Part shown: piece after piece, positions 33,610-43,825 of the stretch
How the letters are laid out: the number at the start of each line of letters is the position of its first letter
Position numbering within the stretch: position 1 is the first letter of the stretch
Assembly: GCA_022478985.1 (NCBI GenBank)
Contig: JAKSZP010009461.1
Location: 57,371 to 121,370, forward strand
From: Massospora cicadina
Lineage: Eukaryota > Entomophthoromycota > Entomophthoromycetes > Entomophthorales > Entomophthoraceae
Direction: 5' to 3'
Length of the DNA: 64,000 nucleotides
Notes under the pieces: model-generated
Database searches by the model: none
What the model saw: only the letters and a program-made list of their open reading frames with translations
Told to the model about the DNA's origin: nothing
Program-made: the position numbers and the translations under genes

Positions 33610-34370
33610 TAAGAAGGTCTCATCTACTTTCATTCTCATGTTTGGGTGCCTCCCTCCTTCCACCTGAACGTATTCCGTGCACACCATGATCCCCCCGCGG
33701 TCAGACACCCTGGTATCAAGAAATGCATCGATCTGATCAAGCGAACCTTTAATTGGGTAGGACTGACTAAAGAGGTTCTGACTTGGATCACCAATTGTGT
33801 TACTTGTGCTTGGGCCAAGTCAGATCGTTCCAGAAAAAATGGCCTCCTGCACCCTTTACAACAGGTGGAAGGTCCATGGACCTTGGTGTCCGTAGTTTCA
33901 TTGTCAAACTCCCCTGCTCCAATGGTTTCACAGCGGTAATGGTGGTGGTAGATTGCTTTACCAAATTTTCTCTGTTCATTCCTTGTACTTCTGCAATTAT
34001 GTCAGAAGAAATGGCGCATCTATTCATTCGCCATGCGTTTTCAATGTTCGGCCTTCCCCAGGAAATTGTTAGTAACAGGGGTACCCAGTTTACTGCCCAG
34101 TTTTGGAGCGAACTCTTGTCAATCCTTAAGATAACCCCCTGTCAATCCACGGCATATCATCCCCAGTCCGACGGCCATACTGAGCGGGTTAACCAAGTTC
34201 TTGAACAGTACCTGCGTTGTTATGCAGTAGCAGTGCAAGATACCTGGGCCGATGACCTGCCTCTTGCCCAATTTGCATATAATAATGGGACTCACGCTTC
34301 CACAGGTTTCTCACCATATGAAGCAACGTTGGGTTATAACCCATCATTCTCAGTCAGGGCATGCTTGTGA
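33610..34370 (+). pseudogene. Integrase of chromovirus II
   Basis: A zinc-binding HHCC domain is visible in 33646-33880 (FRAHHDPPAVRHPGIKKCID, then WITNCVTCAWAKSDRS). After a frame change, the core at 33900-34370 reads VVVDCFTKFSLFIPC, FGLPQEIVSNRGTQF, STAYHPQSDGHTERVNQVLEQYL and FAYNNGTHASTGFSPYEATLGYNP. The second catalytic Asp, normally in S-D-R/N-G, is Asn (VSNRG), another G-to-A type change. The D of VDCFTK and the E of TERVN are intact. Confidence 0.88.
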
Positions 34371-34379
34371 CCAGAAGTG

Positions 34380-35014
34380 CAAGCTGCCGCAGATCATGCT
34401 GGCCATATTCAATCGACCCAAGCTTTAGTGCAGGAACACCTTACTAAAGCTATTGATGACTATAAGTGATTCACAGATTGTAAGCACCTTCCAGGTCATG
34501 GCTTTAAGGTGGGTTCCTATCTCATGCTCAATACCCACCATTTGCGAATCCAAACCCCTTCCCACAAATTCGCCAGCAAGCATTCAGGTCCCCACTTAGT
34601 GGAAGAGGTATTGGGTAATGGGGCGTTTAGATTGAAGCTTCCTGCGCATTGGAAGCAACACCCAGTTTTCCATGTATTCCAGCTGTTGCCCTTCAAGGGT
34701 GTGATTCCCATGGACCTGGAACCAATTGTCATCAACAATGAGGAGGAAGCCGAAGTGGAGGCCATCCTGGCATCTCGGAAGTCACAATGATCAGTCCAAT
34801 ACCTTGTGGACTGGAAAGGATATCCAGCTTATGAAAACAGTTGAGTCAAGGTGCATGATTGCACGAATTGTATGGACCTTTTTGACGCTTTCCACACATC
34901 CCACCCCAAGGCTCCCCACCCACTGTAGAAGGCCGCGATGATTATGGCTATCAAGTTACCCAAAGCGCATAAGAACGTGGCTCTGGTGCAGTTTCCCAGT
35001 AGGGGGCCATCCCT
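34380..35014 (+). pseudogene. Integrase tail and chromodomain of chromovirus II
   Basis: 34509-34790 encodes the barrel (FASKHSGPHLVEEVLGNGAFRLKLPA; HPVFHVFQLLPF) and the start of the chromodomain (EEEAEVEAILASRKSQ). After a TGA at 34788-34790 it continues VQYLVDWKGYPAYENS and, after another stop, VKVHDC. The LVDWKGYP core and the E-x-E-x-x-x-I-L lead are diagnostic. The tail runs to the purine tract before the 3' LTR. Confidence 0.85.
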
Positions 35015-35034
35015 TTGGGAAAAGGAAAGAGTAA

Positions 35035-36400
35035 TGTAAGTCTCAGGGAGTGTCCTTTGGCTCTCAATCGAGCTATCTTTCCATTCCCAAGTAAGAAAAC
35101 ACTGAAGAGGATGGCAGTACCCCTCATCACCCAAGGCGATCTTGCCCACATAGTTGACAAGCGATGGGTGACAGCCCATCTGCTTCAGATCCCACCCCAA
35201 TTTACTCACTCACCTCAGCAGAACTGTTGTGGGGAATCAGTGAAATCTGTGCCAAGATTATTGAACTGAAATCAGTTGGATTTAATTTGGGCGGCAATTG
35301 GGGTGATGGCTGAGATTCAAATGGTTGTAAAAGCATGAAGAATGAAACATCAGCCAGATCACCCGATGGTCCCATTCAATCCCAAAATCAGCAGAACAAA
35401 TATTGGGTGCCATCACTGAGAGTTTGAAGCCCTCCAATAGTGATTCAGGCATTGCACCTGATGGCCCTCTATTGACCAAACAAATGGTTAATCGACCGAG
35501 TGCAGGCAGGTTGGCCATCCTGAACCCGTTCCCAACCAAATGGTCACATCCCTATATTGGATGGCCTTGGGGATTTTCATCACTCATTGGGCCAAATGCT
35601 GTCATGCTAACCATCAGAAATGTAATTGACCCCTGGTCCAGATGTTTGAAGTTGAACTGACAGAGACTTAGCCCGCTGCCAAATTTTGCAATGACAGTTC
35701 CAAAAGAATAAACCCCCCTCTACCATCCAATTCACCGGTTAGGCTGAATTTGTGGATCCCGACCACATTTTCACCAATTGACCACTATTTAATCAGTTGC
35801 AAGGCACTGAGAAGATTGTTGATCGATTTTTCTTACTTTATTCCTAAATAAAAATTTTGTTAAAAAACCCCAAATTTTTATCTCCCTCCTTTCAACCACA
35901 TTCCATATGGTGTTTGCCTGATAGTCTGCCGCCCCACACTCTGGGTGGGCCATACCAATTCTTTTGGTTACCATGATTCCCTCTATTGCCAATTGGACTC
36001 AACAAGTTCAAAATTTTTGGTGCTATAACCCGGTTCTCATGACCTTTCAGCAGCAACATACAGGGATTTTATGGCCCTATGTTTGCCAACTACAAGAGAA
36101 AATCCATATCTCTTTTACCCCCAACAAAATGGTCCTAACAACCAAGAATCTTGCAGAAACTATCCCAGGTAGTTTCCACCCCTGTTAGCAGAACTCCTGG
36201 GTCTGAAATCTATTCAGTGTGGTTTGCAGTTGGGATACTCCTAACACTGATGTTCTGCCACCATTTTGTGGTATCCTATTTCCTAGCTTCATATTAAGTT
36301 GTACGGTCAGCAATGCCTCTGGCATTCTGGCTTACTTTCTGGATGCTTACGCACCCTGACTGGCAGGCCAGTCTAAACTTCTTCTGCTGTTTCCATAACA
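35035..36400 (+). repeat. 3' LTR of chromovirus II
   Basis: 1366 bp, TGTAAGTCTCAGGG to CCATAACA, preceded by the purine tract at about 35017-35034 and followed by the CTCAG duplicate. It keeps the conserved reading-frame blocks of the 5' LTR (for example KRMAVPLITQGDLAHIVDKRWVTAH at 35108 and FQQQHTGILWPYVCQLQEK near 36050). Confidence 0.9.
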
Positions 36401-37106
36401 CTCAGGCCCTAAAATGGACGATTTACATTTTAAATGATAATGGTTCAATTTGCTTGGTTGGAGAGCAAGGGTTTTAGTCCCACTCCAGCTATGAAATTTT
36501 GACTTCAGGTAAAATAAGGCTTTAATTGATTACTCGAGTGAAGGCACTTTTGGTGTATTTTACCAAAATGGACAGAAGCATCTGTTTATTGGAGTGTCAA
36601 GGCTTGGGCGCATTTCTGCAGAACCCAAATTTCCCCAGTTCATTTTAAATATGTTTTTGCGATCAACACTCCTTGTTGATCAACTTTCCTTTAAATAAAA
36701 TACCCATTTTTTATGTTTAACTTATGGTTCCTTGGTCTAACTTGGTGGTGGACCTCTTCTTGGAGGTCTCCAACTATGTGGGCCACTACCTTCTACTGCA
36801 ATACACCAAAATCCCAGGTGCTCCCTTGGGCCGCCCAGGTCCCCTTCAGATCAAGGCACCCAAGCTCACGGACGCCAAACTACACTTGATTATGGACTCC
36901 CCTCTGGGGTCCACTCAAGCTGTTATGTTCCTAACATACCTGATCTTATATTTTGCGTTCTCACCCTTGCCTGGGGTACCATTGGCACAGGCACCATTTG
37001 AGGTGTCTTCTTACCCTTTTTATTAATGGCTAGTTCCTTAGCAATGTGGGTTTGCATCCCACATCACCTTTCTGGGAACGAGAGAGTTACAGACACTCTC
37101 TTGACA

Positions 37107-37528
37107 TGTCCTGTCTTATCAAAGATCAGGGCAATGTGATGTTAAGGATAAAAATCAACTGTCACATTAGGCAAAAAAGGTTGTGCTTGATTTTTTGGTG
37201 ATTGGTTGTTCCTTCCATGGCAGATCCATAGATATATAGAAACAAAGCAGTGCTACCCTCAACTGGGTAAACTTTCCTTTAAAGGGGGTTTAATGGGGAT
37301 GAGGTTACTCTCAGGGAGGGCATAGACAGCAGGAGTGGCCCAATGAGGATCTTGAGAGGTATGCCATTTGAGGTTCTCAAGGCATGATAAAGCTTTGGCT
37401 AGTCACTGTTCTAAAGCAGCTATCCTTGATTCATTTTCAGCGGGGATGTTAGGAGGATTACTCATCCAGACATCCTCCATTTTATTGATAAAAATGTGTT
37501 GTAAAGGGTCCCTGTAGTGAGTACCACT
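37107..37528 (-). pseudogene. gag N-terminus of element A and PBS-like tract
   Basis: On the minus strand 37500-37528 carries AGTGGTACTCACTACAGGGA, the primer-site-like tract seen in B and D. Below it, MEDVWMSNPPNIPAENESR is a plausible Gag start (ATG near 37480), followed by a stop and then ALSCLENLKWHTSQDP and YALPESNLIPIKPPLKES. The family III solo LTR then interrupts the frame. Confidence 0.6.
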
Positions 37529-38291
37529 TGTTGGAATCCTGGAAATATGTTGCTCACAGGTGCTTAGGCCTAGGATTTAAACAGCATACAGATGTAAGAG
37601 TATTGAAACACTTGACAGCTGTTTAAAATTTATGGCAGTAAATATAGACTCCAAATAGGTTTTGATTTAATAATTTTATTAATATAAAATATAAGGATAA
37701 AACCCAATCACTTATTGTGGTACTGCCTTTCAGTATTTAGGGTACTCTGAAGCTAAAAATGAGAGGGGAGAGCAAATTTAGAATAGGTGGAGGGTAGCTC
37801 AATTTAGCTAAATGACAACTTGACCTATCAGAACCTCAAATATCTTTTTACCCCAATATGGCTTAACTTTGGGTGATAAATTGATAGCAGGTATGATAAA
37901 TTCATGTGGTAATGATTTAATCTATTTTATCCCATCAGGCATCTTAAAATATTTTCATCTCAGCCAAACACACGATGTCCTAGTTGTTGATTGGTGAGTA
38001 AAATATCTTCACCCTTTTAACCCCTCAGGTCTTTAAAAGGGTTTTTTCCTTAGGAGGTAGCACCAAATTTACATTAGTGCGTGGGTGAATGCCAAAGTCA
38101 GTTCACCTAATCCACCAGGAGTTTAGCATATCCATATTAACAACATCTGAGATATTTGGGTGAGGTTAGGAGTAGAATTAATACCTAATTGGGACTTTTC
38201 ACCAATAATTTGACTGGGAATTTTTATGAATAGTTGACTATTTGCCATCAGGACAGTCTTCGCAACTAGTGGGGAATCTAATTGTCTGATA
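37529..38291 (-). repeat. 5' LTR of element A
   Basis: 763 bp. The plus strand starts TGTTGGAATCCTGG and ends AATTGTCTGATA. It aligns with 10630-11427 and is followed by TATGG, the right-hand target-site duplicate. Confidence 0.85.
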
Positions 38292-38296
38292 TATGG

Positions 38297-39364
38297 GGAA
38301 GTTTTGATTTATATATTAAATAAAGAAGGAATATGGTGAATTTATAGTTCTATTTCACAATTATTTTTTAGCAAAATAGAGATAGATATTATGTTTGACT
38401 TTTACCATTCAAGTAAGGTCAAAAGATAGAAGTTTATTGACAAGAAATAAGTATAGCTTGGCAGCATCGGACAATATAAGGGCCAAGCCTAGAGGTAAAG
38501 TCAAACGGTATTTTCTAAACTTATGCGCTTATACTTCATTATTTACATTTAACGTTGATGTTGCTAAAGTAAAGGGATGAAAGATCTCAATTAGTAATAC
38601 AGATATAGACCAGAGATAAAGGTAAGATAAAACTAAGGTTTCTGAGTTTACTTTACCGTAGCTCATCTCTACAAGGCAAGATATTAAACCAATTATCCAA
38701 CCGTTGCATGTGGAGGTTTACTGGGATTTATCCTCCATTCCGAGTTCAACTTCCCCATTTTACCCGCCAATCAGTGCAGTATCACCTCACGTCAGCCTAC
38801 TTCAGATAAATACGATAATAGAAGCAAAAGGTATAAGTAGAATAAAATTACCGGTCCGACTATTGTATCCTATCAATCTAAAAGTTTTAAGTTATAAAAG
38901 AGTTTAGTGTAGAATATCTATATACCTAAAATTATTTACAAAAATACTTTAAATGGAGGGTTATTTAAATTGTTAAACTTTAGAATAGTCTAAATGAGCA
39001 CCCTAAACTTAAAAATCTTATGCCTAATAAAAACTTTTAGTCTACATTTTAAAGGCATGGGGAGAGAAAGTAAGTGGTTCCGGATTTTTATATACGGCTA
39101 GACTATCCAAATACCATCTATAAATCTACTTTGTAACTCTTGCAGTTCAAGTCCCATGAATATTAGTGAACTTTTAGGCTAAACCTATTTAGAATTTAAA
39201 ATTTAGGGATCAGGGGGTATTTAGCCTTCAATATTATCTTGATGATATGCTTAGCTATCCTTCAAGGATCGGCTAGCCTTGAAATGGCAGTTTGTTTAGT
39301 GCCAACTGAAATCCGCTCACTATTATTGGGATATAATAATTATCTAAAAAAATTTAAAAATTTA
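38297..39364. other. AT-rich spacer, nothing recognised
   Basis: No LTR terminus, knuckle, RT motif or splice-consistent gene was found. A short open frame (38395-38580) is rich in basic residues but has no recognisable domain and no second copy in the window. Confidence 0.35.
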
Positions 39365-39640
39365 AAAATTTTATTCGAGGTGGGCCGACATGGGGACGAT
39401 ACCGCACCGATTAAGGGATCGAAGAAATGGGAAGGAGGATAAAACCCAGAAAACCTCCAACCGTGATGTATGATAGGTCAGGAACTCCATGGACCACCTT
39501 TGCTATTCGCTATCTCGGTTTAGGGCATTGGTGCGCAACTCCAACACAGTCAAAATCGTCCCTTACCCAAAGTTCCTGTACTGGAATCGAACTCGGGAAG
39601 GCAGTGGTAGAAGGTCCATATTCTACCACTGGGGTATCCT
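39365..39640 (-). repeat. tRNA-derived SINE, copy 1 (long form)
   Basis: On the minus strand the unit starts GGAGGATACCCCAGTGG (A-box-like), continues with a CCGAGTTCGATTCC B box (near 39580-39600) and has a body of about 190 bp. It ends GGTGCGGTATCGT...GGCCCACCTCGAAT at 39370. The B box followed by GTAC-GG, and the 3' tail GGTG-GGTAT...ACCCACCTCGAAT, are shared with copies at 39826 and 48048, which makes it a SINE and not an isolated tRNA gene. The head contains a 10-bp perfect hairpin (AGTGGTAGAA/TTCTACCACT) that is incompatible with a normal tRNA anticodon arm. Confidence 0.7.
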
Positions 39641-39825
39641 CCCGGGATATAATAATAAAATGTTTAACGTTTTAAAACCGTTTTTATTTTGCAAAATTCA
39701 CACTATTTATAATTTATTTAATGGATTATTGTATTGTCATCGGAGATATATAAGTGTACCAAATTTCAAAGCTCTAGCTAGTCTGGAAGGTAGTTAAAAT
39801 CAAATGCAAGTTTCCACTACTGAGG

Positions 39826-39965
39826 GTGGTTAGCCTGGGAGGGTAATCCCTGCTTCCACTCTAGTGCAGATTTTGTTTGATGCGAGTTCGAAACCTGTAC
39901 TGGCTAGAAAAGTCTTGGTGTGGTATATTTGTCCCAAGGTTGACCCACCTCGAATATTTAAGATT
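39826..39965 (+). repeat. tRNA-derived SINE, copy 2
   Basis: GGTTAGCCTGGGAGGG (A box region) starts near 39829 and GCGAGTTCGAAACC (B box) lies near 39882. CTGTACTGGCTAGAAAAG follows, and the tail is GGTGTGGTATATTTGTCCC then GTTGACCCACCTCGAATA. It is collinear with 48048-48190. Such elements are transcribed by RNA polymerase III and moved by LINE machinery. Confidence 0.72.
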
Positions 39966-40341
39966 CCACTATAGATAGATACCACAGCGGGTAGAGAAAA
40001 ATGTTTTAAAAAGTTACTCGGCTTCACATATAAAAGCTTACTTTCAATTGAGTGAGAAGGCCATCAAAGTAAGTTGGGAAAAGTGGCTTATTCGTGATCA
40101 TTGCCCATTTTACTCGATAACCAAACAATTTAATTTAATTAAATGAGCCGATTAATTTGGTTATGAAGCTGACTGATGGAGGTTTGGGTTAATTTCCCTA
40201 GCTTAGATTGCTTGTAAGAGGCCTCACTTGAATGATGGTGACCAACCCTTCATAAGCCCCGGGTGCAAACAAAATCAGCGGTGGGTTCACCTACTTGACT
40301 ATAAATTGTAAATAGAATCGGGACTTCTCACTTAATTTGAA

Positions 40342-42286
40342 ATGCCACTATCCTACGATGATGAGATGGCTATGGTTGAGTTCACTGGTTTGCCGGCCCC
40401 CACCCCGGATTACTTTACTGCCTTCGCTTTCCCCGATAGAGCCCGGAGCTGGTCGGAAGGTCTAGCGACCGCTATCGCTGCACTAGGTATTTATATTTTT
40501 TGGTAAAAATTAACTTCTGATCCAATAAGAACAAATCACCCCCTTACTGACTCGAGATTCGCAATCCAGTTCAGTTCACCTCCTCCATTGTACCGAGGAG
40601 AACCCTGGCACCCAAACTCCCAGGAGAGCTAAAGGTGGTGTTCTTTCATCAGTTTTAGTCTATCCTTATTCGGTGGTTTCTAATAGTTTCAATACACTTA
40701 CCAAAGTTTGTAAATCTAACGCCATCGAATCTAGCTCAGAGTAAGCGTGGGCGTTGCTCCCCAGACTCGGATTTTTCGAAGCGGGCAACCAGACTCTGCT
40801 GTGACATGCGATCGCTTGACTTGGCGGATGACGCTTTCGAGAGGGAGCCCGTATCTCGTAATTTTCTATGGGGTTCTAACTTTGGTTAAGGGCTGGGGTT
40901 TGTTTGGCATTCTCATGGCGTTTACGTTTCGGAGAATATTTTAATTTGGGTTTATTTATTTGCCGCTCATCCCTTTTAGCTCATCCGAGGGGCGTTTCCA
41001 AACTATCACGGCCGGCGAAGGTATCGGCTCGGAAGAACGCTACCGAAAGGTCGTTTGAAGGCGACGAGGCGATGCTACTTGCGCTGAGCTTCAGCCAAAG
41101 GAACTGCATGCGGTTCGAGGCCCTATCCATCGATATCGATTTTATACAGTGGGTTCAAGCCAAAGCTAAAGAGCTTAGACTTTCTTCCCAGGAGTACTTT
41201 GACCTGATCCGGCGAAACTTTGCCACCATCCATACTAGTACGGATCAGCTTAACCGGCTCCTGTCCGAGGCCTCTTTGGCGGCGCTAGATTATGGCGCCT
41301 TTTTTGTAGAGCTCAAGGCTTGCCTTATGAAGGCGGCGGCCTGTCTGGACTGGGGTTTGAAGCACCTTAACTCTAAGGAGTTGGAGCTCGTTGCGCCCTC
41401 GTGGCCGTTTATCCAATCGAAGTTGACGCAGGCTCAGAAGTATGTGGCCTTGGTTGAGGACATGCGCCAACTGACTTCTTGTCAGCTCCCGAAGGAGGCT
41501 TCGCGGTTGCTAGAACTGCTTAAGGCCAAATCCTCGCTCTACGGGGACAACCTTGAGGCGCAAAGTCGGACCTGGGCTATTTCAGGTTTCCCTCCCTGCC
41601 CAGAGCTGGTGAAAAAGTAACCCAGCACTTGATTGAGGCGGCGTGTGACTGTGCTACCGTAACGTTGCTTGCCCTTGAAGGGGTAGCCTGCGATGCTGCT
41701 TTATCTGGTGAAGTATGCTATCTGTTTTGCTTTTTTGTTGATTATAGTTAGGTTCTTGAAAACTGGATTATGAGCTTCAAAGTGGGCACGAAGTGTCTTG
41801 TCTTTACTGGGGTTTCCCACGACCCGCTAATCAACTTGCTTTATGAGTTAGAGATACGACTGCTGATGCTGACATGCAAAGAGTCAGTAATGCGGCTGTC
41901 GTCTCTCCACACGCGCAAAGAGCAGCGGCACTGGGAGGTCTGGCTGGCGACGCGCTTGGACATCATTTCCGTCCATCTCAATAAGATCCACCTTTGGCCT
42001 AGGCCCTGCCTTCCTACCTTCGACTCTTCCGAGGCGCGGCTCTGTTACGCCTTGGTGGACTTGGTTCTTGGGACCTGCCATGCCTTCACTTCGTTTTCTC
42101 AGCAACCGCGTCTAAACGCCTCGGTTCTCGGCCGAGGAGTTTCCGTCCCCCCTAAGCCCACCGCCAATTTTCTCTTTTGCCCAGATCCTCGGTTTAATCG
42201 CTTCGGTATGCGGAACCAACTCGGTTTTTACTGACGGTTTAGGCGCTCCCGTTTTCTTACAGCCGGCTGCTCGAGTGCAGGATTAA
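40342..42286 (+). CDS. Six-exon host gene, protein of unknown function
   Basis: My model joins exons 40342-40486, 40575-40740, 40793-40857, 40980-41712, 41752-42205 and 42243-42286. All introns are GT-AG (88, 52, 122, 39 and 37 nt), and TACTGAC branch sites are visible in introns 1 and 5. Phases fit throughout except for one base: exon 4 needs one more A in the AAAAA run at 41614-41618 to avoid a TAA at 41618. The product would be about 535 residues. The N-terminus is MPLSYDDEMAMVEF, and the middle is strongly helical (MLLALSFSQRNCMRF..., ECLMKAAACLDWGL-like amphipathic stretches). The C-terminus ends FNRFGAPVFLQPAARVQD. GC is higher than in the surrounding elements. No signal peptide, membrane span or known domain is recognised. 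Confidence 0.6.
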
Positions 42287-42499
42287 GGTGGCGCCATCCG
42301 TTTTATCGCTAACCCCGCCTAGGCGCTCTCTGAAAAGGTTGGGCTCGTGTTGAGCTAAACCCCATGTACCAATTACCTTCCTCCAAGCCATGTTTTTGAA
42401 GCTGCCGTTGCGCGAATTTTTATTCCAAGCTTTGTACAGTAAAACTAGCCGCCTTATGAATGGTTTCACATCTAATCGTATAGCATCGGTTGATACTGA

Positions 42500-42895
42500 T
42501 CGCAACGATTATACTTTACCCCCGCATTGAGGTGATTTGGAATTTGGGCTCATCTCGGATGCAGTTATATGTTAAGTGGTTTAGCGGCCCTGTCCTAACA
42601 CCCAACAGATTTGTCATCACAGCTATGGCTAGCGAAAGAGCATTGAATAGAGGCGTCAAGCTTGGCTTGCGCTGCAAGGGTTTGTCGGCCTGGTGCTTAC
42701 TTTGCTTGAGATTTGCTCGGTTTGTCTCAAGCTTGCGAACGCTGATGGTTTGCATCGTTACGCCATATACTTGAGATCATCTGGAACCACTAATCACTTG
42801 GCCTTCCAGTGGCTTAGCTGTTTTGATGAAGCGTAGCTTGTAGCCATCTATTTCGAATTAGTCGTCCTTAATCATCGGTGAAGTGGAGGGTTGGT
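42500..42895 (-). pseudogene. Possible degenerate gene, unknown
   Basis: A minus-strand frame reads FEIDGYKLRFIKTAKPLEGQ, VISGSR, stop, then SQVYGVTMQTISVRKLETNR and LKQSKHQADKPLQRKPSLTP. It looks protein-like, with GC near that of the neighbouring gene and convergent orientation to it, but two in-frame stops interrupt it. It could be an exon set with unrecognised introns, a pseudogene, or chance. The competing plus-strand frame (42490-42774) is Cys/Leu-rich and less convincing. Confidence 0.25.
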
Positions 42896-43588
42896 TTATT
42901 ATCACGATGATAATGGGACCTAGGCCTTCTTACACTGCAGTACGCAGTAGCAAAACCAAATCGGGTATTCTACCGTGCGTTGGTTAAGGTGATGGGCGCG
43001 GGGGTTTTGATAAAGGTTTCTGTTAAATTTAGAGACGTTGATTGGCTAGGGTTGCAAAGCGTGGCAAAAATTGGGTGCAGGTTAAGTATAATTAATAAAG
43101 CTACCTTGCCACCCTTATAACTACGTTTAGAAAAGTTTATCTACCTACAATAAGTAGCTAAATAGCCCCTGGAACCTGTCTAATGGGCTATCGATCATGC
43201 CAAGCTCTATCGGTAGATGAAGTTGGGAAGGCATTAAAAGCTGGATTATGGGTTGGCAATCGATGATGAGCTTATAACCGGCGATTTTATCCGTTTACCA
43301 GTAATCGATTAATCAGTAAGGTTCTTTATAAGCGTTTTGGTCCTAAAGTGACCGATAGGATGGGCTTGAATGGCTTTATTTAAATTAATGGAATACTTGT
43401 CCTAAAATCTAAAATCTCAGTATCCACATTTTTATTAGCATCTAAGGATTTGAAATCCCTATTGGTTTGCCTCAGGAGATCAAATTTTTAAACTAACTTT
43501 GGTTCATGCTGGAAATAGCTAGGATTAAAAAAACCAAGTTGGGATTTATCTTGGGAACCCAACTTTTCATCCCATACGTTTCTATCTT
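42896..43588. other. Intergenic, nothing recognised
   Basis: No coding, LTR or repeat signal is supported here. The GC drops again toward 43 kb. Confidence 0.35.
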
Positions 43589-43825
43589 AACCCTTCCTAC
43601 TCCGTTGGTGACAATAGGTCAGCATGGTAAATGCCTTTGTAACTCCGTTGGTGACTAGGTTGCCATAATAGATATATGTATTGTTTACCCTAAAAAAGTC
43701 TAGGTACTTACTAGCTTTTTAGGGTCAACAATATGTATGTATAATATGGCAACCTAGAGTCGCCAACGGAGTTACAAAGGAATTTACCATGACAACCTAT
43801 TTTTGCCAACGAAGTAGAAAGGGTT
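43589..43825. mobile_element. Foldback / MITE-like element
   Basis: About 237 bp formed almost entirely of two inverted arms. The left arm AACCCTTCCTACTCCGTTGG...GCATGGTAAATGCC pairs with the right arm, which ends GCCAACGAAGTAGAAAGGGTT. The internal pairs CTTTGTAACTCCGTTGG and CTAGGTTGCCAT are also repeated in inverse. A short spacer near 43690-43705 forms the loop. It has no coding capacity. The right end touches the family C LTR at 43825. No convincing target-site duplication was found. It would be transcribed as a long hairpin. Confidence 0.8.

Larger units (their letters stand above)
29192..36400 (+). mobile_element. Chromovirus II: full-length Ty3/gypsy retrotransposon with long LTRs
   Basis: A 7209-bp element with LTRs of 1368 and 1366 bp (TGTAAG...GACA/AACA) and a CTCAG duplication at 29187-29191 and 36401-36405. 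The plus-strand order is gag, protease, RT, RNase H, integrase, chromodomain, then a purine tract (GGGAAAAGGAAAGAG) before the 3' LTR. The same LTR occurs solo at 58626-59996 and 45585-47650, and as a fragment near 48.8 kb. Stops, frameshifts and catalytic Asp-to-Asn changes disable the element. The LTRs themselves contain a long conserved reading frame. Confidence 0.92.
29001..37106 (+). repeat. Family III solo LTR, split by chromovirus II
   Basis: The two halves, 29001-29191 and 36406-37106, align with the single unit 46131-46968 (opposite orientation). The ends read TATCATG...TTGACA and are flanked by TATCC (28996-29000) and TGTCC (37107-37111), a 4-of-5 duplication. Chromovirus II sits inside with its own CTCAG duplication. 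The left half encodes DIIVGTDARDKAGRQEAQK...LPDLKHTLDQ, conserved with the other copy mainly through synonymous changes. The right half starts with LKWTIYILNDNGSICLVGEQG, again conserved. Strand is given as that of this coding sequence. Confidence 0.75.
10630..38291 (-). mobile_element. Ty3/gypsy element A, split by nested insertions
   Basis: Two related LTRs bound it: 10630-11427 (3', minus) and 37529-38291 (5', minus). Both begin T-G-x-T-x-G-A-A-T-C-C-T-G-G on the plus strand and end near TCTGACA/TCTGATA. The flanks carry a 5-bp target-site duplication, TATGG at 10625-10629 and 38292-38296. The internal sequence survives in three blocks: 37107-37528, 26053-29000 and 11428-14369. Together they give gag, protease, RT-RNase H and integrase in normal gypsy order on the minus strand, about 7.9 kb in all. 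Element B plus a family III solo LTR account for the rest. All coding parts are broken. Confidence 0.85.

Noticed and set aside
39560..39640. Functional tRNA gene (A and B boxes on the minus strand)
   Set aside because: The acceptor stem does not form and the anticodon region is a 10-bp hairpin. The 3' tail shared with other copies shows it is a SINE head.
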